Below are positions 1 to 10,917 of a stretch of 64,000 nt of DNA, in pieces. Numbering within the stretch: position 1 is the stretch's first letter; every line of letters begins with the position of its first letter. A model generated the notes under the pieces. That model was not told where the DNA came from and searched no databases. It saw nothing but the letters and a program-made list of their open reading frames with translations. Position numbers and translations under genes: made by a program. The DNA comes from Alitta virens (taxonomy: Eukaryota; Annelida; Polychaeta; Phyllodocida; Nereididae), in the NCBI GenBank assembly GCA_932294295.1, contig OW028580.1:9205374-9269373 (forward strand). Direction: 5' to 3'.

Positions 1-124
1 TTCAGTATGACCATTCTGAGATAATCAAACATTGAGTCCAACCATTTTGGTTTGATTGAAAATTGAGTTTGACAATTCTGAAATGTTCGATCATTGAGTT
101 TGACTATTCTGAGTTGATCAAACA
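1..124 (+). repeat. Representative 4-mer module (A-B-C-I, 124 bp)
   Basis: Four monomers of different type stand in order: A (TTCAGTATGACC start, GAGATAATC variant), B-like (TTGAGTCCAACC, with TTTGATTGAAAA), C (ending TTCGATCA) and I (ending TTGATCAAACA). The same order recurs at 404-527 and throughout the window. With the 5-mer it forms the second level of organisation: adjacent monomers differ clearly while monomers four or five apart are almost identical. That is the defining pattern of a higher-order repeat. The fourth slot is taken by H, I or E-type units in different modules. Confidence 0.92.
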
Positions 125-279
125 TTCAGTATGACCATTCTGAATTAATCAAACATTGAGTCCAACCATTTTGGTTTGAATGAAAATTGAGTTTGACAAT
201 TCTGAAATGTTCGATCATTGAGTTTGACAATTCTGAGATGATCGATCATTGAGTCTGACTATTCTGAGTTGATCAGACA
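125..279 (+). repeat. Representative 5-mer module (A-B-C-D-E, 155 bp)
   Basis: Order: A at 125-155, B at 156-186, C at 187-217, D at 218-248 and E at 249-279. It differs from the 4-mer by one extra C-like unit in slot four. Here that unit is D, which carries GATGATCGATCA. It is usually followed by the F-G-C-H 4-mer, giving a common 9-monomer, 279-bp block (528-806 and 807-1085 are further examples). F and G are diverged versions of A and B, so the 279-bp block reads as one 5-mer plus one 4-mer. Confidence 0.9.
238..249. other. 12-bp perfect palindrome in D monomers (example)
   Basis: ATGATCGATCAT reads the same on both strands. It spans the end of each D unit and the first base of the next monomer. 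It recurs wherever D occurs, so roughly once per 5-mer of the C-D type. The central CGAT-containing core is also partly present in C units (TTCGATCA). It may be just a by-product of the monomer sequence or a dimeric protein site; the sequence does not decide. Confidence 0.75.
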
Positions 280-403
280 TTCTGTTTGACCAATCTGAGT
301 TAATCAAACATTCAGTCCAACCATTTTGGTTTGATTGAAAATTGAGTTTGACAATTCTGAAATGTTCGATCATTGAGTTTGACTATTCTGATTCGGTCAA
401 ACA
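280..403 (+). repeat. Representative 4-mer module (F-G-C-H, 124 bp)
   Basis: F (280-310) begins TTCTGTTTGACCAATC, G (311-341) begins TTCAGTCCAACC, then C (342-372) and H (373-403, the TTCGGTCAAACA variant). F aligns with A and G with B by position, so this is the same 4-mer frame with diverged first two slots. The TTCGG form of H is a useful marker: I saw it at about 396, 1633, 2346, 5409, 6121, 20779, 21058, 22204, 23453, 24157, 30320, 30600, 33266 and 34226, all left of 34.3 kb. Confidence 0.88.
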
Positions 404-1085
404 TTCAGTATGACCATTCTGAGATAATCAAACATTGAGTCCAACCATTTTGGTTTGAATGAAAATTGAGTTTGACAATTCTGAAATGTTCGATCATTGA
501 GTTTGACTATTCTGAGTTGATCAAACATTCAGTAAGACCATTCTGAATTAATCAAACATTGAGTCCAACCATTTTGGTTTGAATGAAAATTGAGTTTGAC
601 AATTCTGAAATGTTCGATCATTGAGTTTGACAATTCTGAGATGATCGATCATTGAGTCTGACTATTCTGAGTTGATCAGACATTCTGTTTGACCAATCTG
701 AGTTAATCAAACATTCAGTCCAACCATTTTGGTTTGAATGAAAATTGAGTTTGACAATTCTGAAATGTTCGATCATTGAGTTTGACTATTCTGATTTGGT
801 CAAACATTCAGTATGACCATTCTGAATTAATCAAACATTGAGTCCAACCATTTTGGTTTGAATGAAAATTGAGTTTGACAATTCTGAAATGTTCGATCAT
901 TGAGTTTGACAATTCTGAGATGATCGATCATTGAGTCTGACTATTCTGAGTTGATCAGACATTCTGTTTGACCAATCTGAGTTAATCAAACATTCAGTCC
1001 AACCATTTTGGTTTGATTGAAAATTGAGTTTGACAATTCTGAAATGTTCGATCATTGAGTTTGACTATTCTGATTTGGTCAAACA

Positions 1086-1240
1086 TTCAGTATGACCATT
1101 CTGAATTAATCAAACATTGAGTTCAACCATTTTGGTTTGAATGAAAATTGAGTTTGACAATTCTGAAATGTTCGATCATTGAGTTTGACAATTCTGAAAT
1201 GTTCGATCATTGAGTTTGACTATTCTGATTTGGTCAAACA
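1086..1240 (+). repeat. Representative 5-mer module (A-B-C-C-H, 155 bp)
   Basis: A (1086-1116), B with the private GAGTTCAACC spelling (1117-1147), two adjacent C monomers, then H. The doubled C explains the 5-mer: it is a local tandem duplication of one 31-bp unit inside the 4-mer frame, parallel to C-D in the other 5-mer. The GTTCAACC variant recurs at about 4898, 20269, 22934 and 29810, so it also marks copied segments. Confidence 0.88.
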
Positions 1241-2604
1241 TTTAGTATGACCATTCTGAGCTAATCAAACATTGAGTCCAACCATTTTGTTTTGAATGAA
1301 AATTGAGTTTGACAATTCTGAAATGTTCGATCATTGAGTTTGACTATTCTGAGTTGATCAAACATTCAGTATGACCATTCTGAATTAATCAAACATTGAG
1401 TCCAACCATTTTGGTTTGAATGAAAATTGAGTTTGACAATTCTGAAATGTTCGATCATTGAGTTTGACAATTCTGAGATGATCGATCATTGAGTCTGACT
1501 ATTCTGAGTTGATCAAACATTCAGTATGACCATTCTGAGATAATCAAACATTGAGTCCAACCATTTTGGTTTGATTGAAAATTGAGTTTGACAATTCTGA
1601 AATGTTCGATCATTGAGTTTGACTATTCTGATTCGGTCAAACATTCAGTATGACCATTCTGAGATAATCAAACATTGAGTCCAACCATTTTGGTTTGAAT
1701 GAAAATTGAGTTTGACAATTCTGAAATGTTCGATCATTGAGTTTGACAATTCTGAGATGATCGATCATTGAGTCTGACTATTCTGAGTTGATCAGACATT
1801 CTGTTTGACCAATCTGAGTTAATCAAACATTCAGTCCAACCATTTTGGTTTGATTGAAAATTGAGTTTGACAATTCTGAAATGTTCGATCATTGAGTTTG
1901 AATATTCTGATTTGGTCAAACATTCAGTATGACCATTCTGAATTAATCAAACATTGAGTCCAACCATTTTGGTTTGAATGAAAATTGAGTTTGACAATTC
2001 TGAAATGTTCGATCATTGAGTTTGACAATTCTGAAATGTTCGATCATTGAGTTTGACTATTCTGATTTGGTCAAACATTCAGTATGACCATTCTGAATTA
2101 ATCAAACATTGAGTCCAACCATTTTGGTTTGAATGAAAATTGAGTTTGACAATTCTGAAATGTTCGATCATTGAGTTTGACAATTCTGAGATGATCGATC
2201 ATTGAGTCTGACTATTCTGAGTTGATCAGACATTCTGTTTGACCAATCTGAGTTAATCAAACATTCAGTCCAACCATTTTGGTTTGATTGAAAATTGAGT
2301 TTGACAATTCTGAAATGTTCGATCATTGAGTTTGACTATTCTGATTCGGTCAAACATTCAGTATGACCATTCTGAGATAATCAAACATTGAGTCCAACCA
2401 TTTTGGTTTGAATGAAAATTGAGTTTCACAATTCTGAAATGTTCGATCATTGAGTTTGACTATTCTGAGTTGATCAAACATTCAGTATGACCATTCTGAA
2501 TTAATCAAACATTGAGTCCAACCATTTTGGTTTAAATGAAAATTGAGTTTGACAATTCTGAAATGTTCGATCATTGAGTTTGACAATTCTGAGATGATCG
2601 ATCA

Positions 2605-2630
2605 TTGAGACTGACTGAGTTGATCAGACA
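2605..2630 (+). other. Truncated E monomer (26 bp)
   Basis: Reads TTGAGACTGACTGAGTTG where E units have a further five bases (CTATTCTGAG). One of very few length changes in the left domain. The same truncated unit is at about 6381-6406 and 24419-24444, so the loss predates multiplication of the 3,776-bp unit. Confidence 0.85.
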
Positions 2631-4200
2631 TTCTGTTTGACCAATCTGAGTTAATCAAACATTCAGTCCAACCATTTTGGTTTGATTGAAAATTGAGTTT
2701 GACAATTCTGAAATGTTCGATCATTGAGTTTGACTATTCTGATTTGGTCAAACATTCAGTATGACCATTCTGAATTAATCAAACATTGAGTCCAACCATT
2801 TTGCATTGAATGAAAATTGAGTTTGACAATTCTGAAATGTTCGATCATTGAGTTTGACAATTCTGAAATGTTCGATCATTGAGTTTGACTATTCTGATTT
2901 GGTCAAACATTTAGTATGACCATTCTGAGCTAATCAAACATTGAGTCCAACCATTTTTGTTTGAATGAAAATTCAGTTTGACAATTCTGAAATGTTCGGC
3001 CATTGAGTTTGACTATTCTGAGTTGATCAAACATTCAGTATGACCATTCTGAATTAATCAAACATTGAGTCCAACCATATTGGTTTGAATGAAAATTGAG
3101 TTTGACAATTCTGAAATGTTCGATCATTGAGTTTGACAATTCTGAGATGATCGATCATTGAGTCTGACTATTCTGAGTTGATCAAACATTCAGTATGACA
3201 TTCTGAGATAATCATACATTGAGTCCAACCATTTTGGTTTGATTGAAAATTGAGTTTGACAATTCTGAAATGTTCGATCATTGAGTTTGACTATTCTGAG
3301 TTGATCAAACATTCAGTATGACCATTCTGAATAAATCAAACATTGAGTCCAACCATTTTGGTTTGAATGAAAATTGAGTTTGACAATTCTGAAATGTTCG
3401 ATCATTGAGTTTGACAATTCTGAGATGATCGATCATTGAGTCTGACTATTCTGAGTTGATCAGACATTCTGTTTGACCAATCTGAGTTAATCAAACATTC
3501 AGTCCAACCATTTTGGTTTGATTGAAAATTGAGTTTGACAATTCTGAAATGTTCGATCATTGAGTTTGACAATTCTGAAATGTTCGATCATTGAGTTTGA
3601 CTATTCTGATTTGGTCAAACATTTAGTATGACCATTCTGAGCTAATCAAACATTGAGTCCAACCATTTTTGTTTGAATGAAAATTCAGTTTGACAATTCT
3701 GAAATGTTCGATCATTGAGTTTGACTATTCTGAGTTGATCAAACATTCAGTATGACCATTCTGAATTAATCAAACATTGAGTCCAACCATCTTGGTTTGA
3801 ATGAAAATTGAGTTTGACAATTCTGAAATGTTCGATCATTGAGTTTGACAATTCTGAGATGATCGATCATTGAGTCTGACTATTCTGAGTTGATCAGACA
3901 TTCTGTTTGACCAATCTGAGTTAATCAAACATTCAGTCCAACCATTTTGGTTTGATTGAAAATTGAGTTTGACAATTCTGAAATGTTCGATCATTGAGTT
4001 TGACTGTACTGATTTGGTCAAACATTCAGTATGACCATTCTGAATTAATCAAACATTGAGTCCAACCATTTTGGTTTGAATGAAAATTGAGTTTGACAAT
4101 TCTGAAATGTTCGATCATTGAGTTTGACAATTCTGAAATGTTCGATCATTGAGTTTGACTATTCTGATTTGGTCAAACATTCAGTATGACCATTCTGAAT

Positions 4201-7200
4201 TAATCAAACATTGAGTCCAACCATTTTGGTTTGAATGAAAATTGAGTTTGACAATTCTGAAATGTTCGATCATTGAGTTTGACTATTCTGAGTTGATCAA
4301 ACATTCAGTAAGACCATTCTGAATTAATCAAACATTGAGTCCAACCATTTTGGTTTGAATGAAAATTGAGTTTGACAATTCTGAAATGTTCGATCATTGA
4401 GTTTGACAATTCTGAGATGATCGATCATTGAGTCTGACTATTCTGAGTTGATCAGACATTCTGTTTGACCAATCTGAGTTAATCAAACATTCAGTCCAAC
4501 CATTTTGGTTTGAATGAAAATTGAGTTTGACAATTCTGAAATGTTCGATCATTGAGTTTGACTATTCTGATTTGGTCAAACATTCAGTATGACCATTCTG
4601 AATTAATCAAACATTGAGTCCAACCATTTTGGTTTGAATGAAAATTGAGTTTGACAATTCTGAAATGTTCGATCATTGAGTTTGACAATTCTGAGATGAT
4701 CGATCATTGAGTCTGACTATTCTGAGTTGATCAGACATTCTGTTTGACCAATCTGAGTTAATCAAACATTCAGTCCAACCATTTTGGTTTGATTGAAAAT
4801 TGAGTTTGACAATTCTGAAATGTTCGATCATTGAGTTTGACTATTCTGATTTGGTCAAACATTCAGTATGACCATTCTGAATTAATCAAACATTGAGTTC
4901 AACCATTTTGGTTTGAATGAAAATTGAGTTTGACAATTCTGAAATGTTCGATCATTGAGTTTGACAATTCTGAAATGTTCGATCATTGAGTTTGACTATT
5001 CTGATTTGGTCAAACATTTAGTATGACCATTCTGAGCTAATCAAACATTGAGTCCAACCATTTTGTTTTGAATGAAAATTGAGTTTGACAATTCTGAAAT
5101 GTTCGATCATTGAGTTTGACTATTCTGAGTTGATCAAACATTCAGTATGACCATTCTGAATTAATCAAACATTGAGTCCAACCATTTTGGTTTGAATGAA
5201 AATTGAGTTTGACAATTCTGAAATGTTCGATCATTGAGTTTGACAATTCTGAGATGATCGATCATTGAGTCTGACTATTCTGAGTTGATCAAACATTCAG
5301 TATGACCATTCTGAGATAATCAAACATTGAGTCCAACCATTTTGGTTTGATTGAAAATTGAGTTTGACAATTCTGAAATGTTCGATCATTGAGTTTGACT
5401 ATTCTGATTCGGTCAAACATTCAGTATGACCATTCTGAGATAATCAAACATTGAGTCCAACCATTTTGGTTTGAATGAAAATTGAGTTTGACAATTCTGA
5501 AATGTTCGATCATTGAGTTTGACAATTCTGAGATGATCGATCATTGAGTCTGACTATTCTGAGTTGATCAGACATTCTGTTTGACCAATCTGAGTTAATC
5601 AAACATTCAGTCCAACCATTTTGGTTTGATTGAAAATTGAGTTTGACAATTCTGAAATGTTCGATCATTGAGTTTGAATATTCTGATTTGGTCAAACATT
5701 CAGTATGACCATTCTGAATTAATCAAACATTGAGTCCAACCATTTTGGTTTGAATGAAAATTGAGTTTGACAATTCTGAAATGTTCGATCATTGAGTTTG
5801 ACAATTCTGAAATGTTCGATCATTGAGTTTGACTATTCTGATTTGGTCAAACATTCAGTATGACCATTCTGAATTAATCAAACATTGAGTCCAACCATTT
5901 TGGTTTGAATGAAAATTGAGTTTGACAATTCGGAAATGTTCGATCATTGAGTTTGACAATTCTGAGATGATCGATCATTGAGTCTGACTATTCTGAGTTG
6001 ATCAGACATTCTGTTTGACCAATCTGAGTTAATCAAACATTCAGTCCAACCATTTTGGTTTGATTGAAAATTGAGTTTGACAATTCTGAAATGTTCGATC
6101 ATTGAGTTTGACTATTCTGATTCGGTCAAACATTCAGTATGACCATTCTGAGATAATCAAACATTGAGTCCAACCATTTTGGTTTGAATGAAAATTGAGT
6201 TTCACAATTCTGAAATGTTCGATCATTGAGTTTGACTATTCTGAGTTGATCAAACATTCAGTATGACCATTCTGAATTAATCAAACATTGAGTCCAACCA
6301 TTTTGGTTTAAATGAAAATTGAGTTTGACAATTCTGAAATGTTCGATCATTGAGTTTGACAATTCTGAGATGATCGATCATTGAGACTGACTGAGTTGAT
6401 CAGACATTCTGTTTGACCAATCTGAGTTAATCAAACATTCAGTCCAACCATTTTGGTTTGATTGAAAATTGAGTTTGACAATTCTGAAATGTTCGATCAT
6501 TGAGTTTGACTATTCTGATTTGGTCAAACATTCAGTATGACCATTCTGAATTAATCAAACATTGAGTCCAACCATTTTGCATTGAATGAAAATTGAGTTT
6601 GACAATTCTGAAATGTTCGATCATTGAGTTTGACAATTCTGAAATGTTCGATCATTGAGTTTGACTATTCTGATTTGGTCAAACATTTAGTATGACCATT
6701 CTGAGCTAATCAAACATTGAGTCCAACCATTTTTGTTTGAATGAAAATTCAGTTTGACAATTCTGAAATGTTCGGCCATTGAGTTTGACTATTCTGAGTT
6801 GATCAAACATTCAGTATGACCATTCTGAATTAATCAAACATTGAGTCCAACCATATTGGTTTGAATGAAAATTGAGTTTGACAATTCTGAAATGTTCGAT
6901 CATTGAGTTTGACAATTCTGAGATGATCGATCATTGAGTCTGACTATTCTGAGTTGATCAAACATTCAGTATGACATTCTGAGATAATCATACATTGAGT
7001 CCAACCATTTTGGTTTGATTGAAAATTGAGTTTGACAATTCTGAAATGTTCGATCATTGAGTTTGACTATTCTGAGTTGATCAAACATTCAGTATGACCA
7101 TTCTGAATAAATCAAACATTGAGTCCAACCATTTTGGTTTGAATGAAAATTGAGTTTGACAATTCTGAAATGTTCGATCATTGAGTTTGACAATTCTGAG

Positions 7201-7976
7201 ATGATCGATCATTGAGTCTGACTATTCTGAGTTGATCAGACATTCTGTTTGACCAATCTGAGTTAATCAAACATTCAGTCCAACCATTTTGGTTTGATTG
7301 AAAATTGAGTTTGACAATTCTGAAATGTTCGATCATTGAGTTTGACAATTCTGAAATGTTCGATCATTGAGTTTGACTATTCTGATTTGGTCAAACATTT
7401 AGTATGACCATTCTGAGCTAATCAAACATTGAGTCCAACCATTTTTGTTTGAATGAAAATTCAGTTTGACAATTCTGAAATGTTCGATCATTGAGTTTGA
7501 CTATTCTGAGTTGATCAAACATTCAGTATGACCATTCTGAATTAATCAAACATTGAGTCCAACCATCTTGGTTTGAATGAAAATTGAGTTTGACAATTCT
7601 GAAATGTTCGATCATTGAGTTTGACAATTCTGAGATGATCGATCATTGAGTCTGACTATTCTGAGTTGATCAGACATTCTGTTTGACCAATCTGAGTTAA
7701 TCAAACATTCAGTCCAACCATTTTGGTTTGATTGAAAATTGAGTTTGACAATTCTGAAATGTTCGATCATTGAGTTTGACTGTACTGATTTGGTCAAACA
7801 TTCAGTATGACCATTCTGAATTAATCAAACATTGAGTCCAACCATTTTGGTTTGAATGAAAATTGAGTTTGACAATTCTGAAATGTTCGATCATTGAGTT
7901 TGACAATTCTGAAATGTTCGATCATTGAGTTTGACTATTCTGATTTGGTCAAACATTCAGTATGACCATTCTGAAT
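4201..7976 (+). repeat. 3,776-bp higher-order unit, copy 2 (head-to-tail)
   Basis: Follows copy 1 directly with no spacer and the same orientation. It carries the same diagnostic features at +3,776: AGTAAGACC at 4307, TTTTGCATTG near 6578, TTCGGCCATTG near 6772 and the truncated E unit near 6382. One private change is visible: G at 5932 (ATTCGGAAATG), where copies 1 (2156) and 3 (23968) have T. Near identity suggests the tandem duplication is recent. Confidence 0.9.
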
Positions 7977-8553
7977 TAATCAAACATTGAGTCCAACCAT
8001 TTTGGTTTGAATGAAAATTGAGTTTGACAATTCTGAAATGTTCGATCATTGAGTTTGACAATTCTGAAATGTTCGATCATTGAGTTTGACTATTCTGATT
8101 TGGTCAAACATTTAGTATGACCATTCTGAGCTAATCAAACATTGAGTCCAACCATTTTGGTTTGAATGAAAATTGAGTTTGACAATTCTGAAATGTTCGA
8201 TCATTGAGTTTGACTATTCTGAGTTGATCAAACATTCAGTATGACCATTCTGAATTAATCAAACATTGTGTCCAACCATTTTGGTTTGAATGAAAATTCA
8301 GTTTGACAATTCTGAAATGTTCGATCATTGAGTTTGACTATTCTGATTTGGTCAAACATTTAGTATGACCATTCTGAGCTAATGAAACATTGAGTCCAAC
8401 CATTTTGGTTTGAATGAAAATTGAGTTTGACAATTCTGAAATGTTCGATCATTGAGTTTGACAATTCTGAGATGATCGATCATTGAGTCTGACTATTCTG
8501 AGTTGATCAAACATTCAGTATGACCATTCTGAGCTAATCAAACATTGAGTCCA

Positions 8554-8610
8554 ACCATTTTGATTTTATTGAACACTGAGTTTGACAATTCTGAAATGTT
8601 CGATCATTGA
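8554..8610 (+). repeat. Short diverged tag of the left domain
   Basis: Only the B unit with GATTTTATTGAACA and the following C unit beginning CTGAG are atypical here. The same short tag stands at 10391, 10918, 12747, 14576, 15103, 16653, 17180, 19009, 26598 and 28427 (position of the G of GATTTTATTG). It is a subset of the nine-monomer tag found right of 36 kb. Confidence 0.85.
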
Positions 8611-10390
8611 GTTTGACAATTCTGAGATGATCGATCATTGAGTCTTACTATTCTGAGTTGATCAGACATTCTGTTTGACCAATCTGAGTTAATCAAACAT
8701 TCAGTCCAACCATTTTGGTTTGAATGAAAATTGAGTTTGACAATTCTGAAATGTTCGATCATTGAGTCTGACTATTCTGAGTTGATCAGACATTCAGTAT
8801 GACCATTCTGAATTAATCAAACATTGAGTCCAACCATTTTGGTTTGAATGAAAATTGAGTTTGACAATTCTGAAATGTTCGATCATTGAGTTTGACAATT
8901 CTGAGATGATCGATCATTGAGTCTGACTATTCTGAGTTGATCAGACATTCTGTTTGACCAATCTGAGTTAATCAAACATTCAGTCCAACCATTTTGGTTT
9001 GATTGAAAATTGAGTTTGACAATTCTGAAATGTTCGATCATTGAGTTTGACTATTCTGATTTGGTCAAACATTCAGTATGACCATTCTGAATTAATCAAA
9101 CATTGAGTCCAACCATTTTGGTTTGAATGAAAATTGAGTTTGACAATTCTGAAATGTTCGATCATTGAGTTTGACAATTCTGAAATGTTCGATCATTGAG
9201 TTTGACTATTCTGATTTGGTCAAACATTTAGTATGACCATTCTGAGCTAATCAAACATTGAGTCCAACCATTTTGTTTTGAATGAAAATTGAGTTTGACA
9301 ATTCTGAAATGTTCGATCATTGAGTTTGACTATTCTGAGTTGATCAAACATTCAGTATGACCATTCTGAATTAATCAAACATTGAGTCCAACCATTTTGG
9401 TTTGAATGAAAATTGAGTTTGACAATTCTGAAATGTTCGATCATTGAGTTTGACAATTCTGAGATGATCGATCATTGAGTCTGACTATTCTGAGTTGATC
9501 AAACATTCAGTATGACCATTCTGAGATAATCAAACATTGAGTCCAACCATTTTGGTTTGATTGAAAATTGAGTTTGACAATTCTGAAATGTTCGATCATT
9601 GAGTTTGACTATTCTGAGTTGATCAAACATTCAGTATGACCATTCTGAATTAATCAAACATTGAGTCCAACCATTTTGGTTTGAATGAAAATTGAGTTTG
9701 ACAATTCTGAAATGTTCGATCATTGAGTTTGACAATTCTGAAATGTTCGATCATTGAGTTTGACTATTCTGATTTGGTCAAACATTCAGTATGACCATTC
9801 TGAATTAATCAAACATTGAGTCCAACCATTTTGGTTTGAATGAAAATTGAGTTTGACAATTCTGAAATGTTCGATCATTGAGTTTGACAATTCTGAAATG
9901 TTCGATCATTGAGTTTGACTATTCTGATTTGGTCAAACATTTAGTATGACCATTCTGAGCTAATCAAACATTGAGTCCAACCATTTTGGTTTGAATGAAA
10001 ATTGAGTTTGACAATTCTGAAATGTTCGATCATTGAGTTTGACTATTCTGAGTTGATCAAACATTCAGTATGACCATTCTGAATTAATCAAACATTGTGT
10101 CCAACCATTTTGGTTTGAATGAAAATTCAGTTTGACAATTCTGAAATGTTCGATCATTGAGTTTGACTATTCTGATTTGGTCAAACATTTAGTATGACCA
10201 TTCTGAGCTAATGAAACATTGAGTCCAACCATTTTGGTTTGAATGAAAATTGAGTTTGACAATTCTGAAATGTTCGATCATTGAGTTTGACAATTCTGAG
10301 ATGATCGATCATTGAGTCTGACTATTCTGAGTTGATCAAACATTCAGTATGACCATTCTGAGCTAATCAAACATTGAGTCCCACCATTTT
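8562..10390 (+). repeat. 1,829-bp unit (59-mer)
   Basis: Defined from one GATTTTATTG tag to the next (8562 to 10391), exactly 59 x 31. The starting tag sits in a B-like unit ending ATTGAACA, followed by a C unit that begins CTGAG instead of TTGAG. The unit holds the C-to-T change GTCTTACTATTC near 8642, a TTTTGTTTTGAATG unit near 9274 and the GTGTCCAACC variant near 10099. Tag-to-tag phasing is arbitrary. Confidence 0.88.
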
Positions 10391-10917
10391 GATTTTATTG
10401 AACACTGAGTTTGACAATTCTGAAATGTTCGATCATTGAGTTTGACAATTCTGATTTGGTCAAACATTTAGTATGACCATTCTGAGCTAATCAAACATTG
10501 AGTCCAACCATTTTGGTTTGAATGAAAATTGAGTTTGACAATTCTGAAATGTTCGATCATTGAGTTTGACTATTCTGAGTTGATCAAACATTCAGTATGA
10601 CCATTCTGAATTAATCAAACATTGTGTCCAACCATTTTGGTTTGAATGAAAATTCAGTTTGACAATTCTGAAATGTTCGATCATTGAGTTTGACTATTCT
10701 GATTTGGTCAAACATTTAGTATGACCATTCTGAGCTAATGAAACATTGAGTCCAACCATTTTGGTTTGAATGAAAATTGAGTTTGACAATTCTGAAATGT
10801 TCGATCATTGAGTTTGACAATTCTGAGATGATCGATCATTGAGTCTGACTATTCTGAGTTGATCAAACATTCAGTATGACCATTCTGAGCTAATCAAACA
10901 TTGAGTCCAACCATTTT
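10391..10917 (+). repeat. 527-bp partial unit (17-mer)
   Basis: Tag-to-tag distance of 527 bp (17 x 31). The opening tag monomer has the GTCCCACC spelling, and the unit soon passes through a chimeric monomer at 10436-10466. It is a 1,829-bp unit that has lost its first part by a jump from a D-type to an H-type monomer. The remainder, with GTGTCCAACC and AATGAAACATTGAG, matches the end of the full unit. Confidence 0.85.
10436..10466 (+). other. Chimeric monomer (C/D front, H back)
   Basis: The monomer starts TTGAGTTTGACAATTCTGA like a C or D unit and ends TTTGGTCAAACA like an H unit. The switch lies in the ATTCTGA shared by both parents. It is the junction that creates the 527-bp partial unit, and it reappears at 14621-14651 and 16698-16728. 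Confidence 0.85.

Larger units (their letters stand above)
1..424 (+). repeat. Left flank of the 3,776-bp tandem pair
   Basis: Only 4-mer and 5-mer modules are present: A-B-C-I, A-B-C-D-E, F-G-C-H, then the start of another A. From about 368 the sequence matches 22,180 onward at an offset of 21,812. Before that point the two differ: a C unit here, a D unit there. No gene or unique sequence is present. Confidence 0.85.
425..4200 (+). repeat. 3,776-bp higher-order unit, copy 1
   Basis: Landmarks repeat at +3,776: the AGTAAGACC variant at 531 and 4307, and the shared minus-strand open stretches beginning 1734/5510 and 3836/7612. The left edge is set where GAGATAATC (421-429) becomes GAATTAATC in the other copy. 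The unit is 122 monomers minus 6 bp. The 6 bp are accounted for by a truncated E unit near 2605-2630 (26 bp instead of 31) and a 1-bp loss near 3198 (GACATTC for GACCATTC). Rare spellings inside it (TTTTGCATTG near 2802, TTCGGCCATTG near 2996, CATACATTG near 3214) recur in both other copies. Confidence 0.9.
4201..10452 (+). repeat. ~6.25-kb segment, left copy
   Basis: Matches 22,237-28,488 at a constant offset of 18,036 (582 monomers minus 6 bp), through the tag landmarks at 8562/26598 and 10391/28427. The match ends near 10452. There the left copy passes from ACAATTCTGA into TTTGGTC, while the right copy continues AGATGATCG. It contains copy 2 of the 3,776-bp unit and one complete 1,829-bp unit. 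Confidence 0.87.

Noticed and set aside
1734..1919. Minus-strand open frame of 61 codons, and about twenty similar ones (61-84 codons) elsewhere
   Set aside because: They recur at exactly the offsets of the DNA repeats (3,776; 18,036; 13,101; 14,496). Since 31 is not a multiple of 3, each monomer is read in a new frame, so the peptide is just three frames of the satellite joined. No promoter, splice or codon-use sign supports coding.
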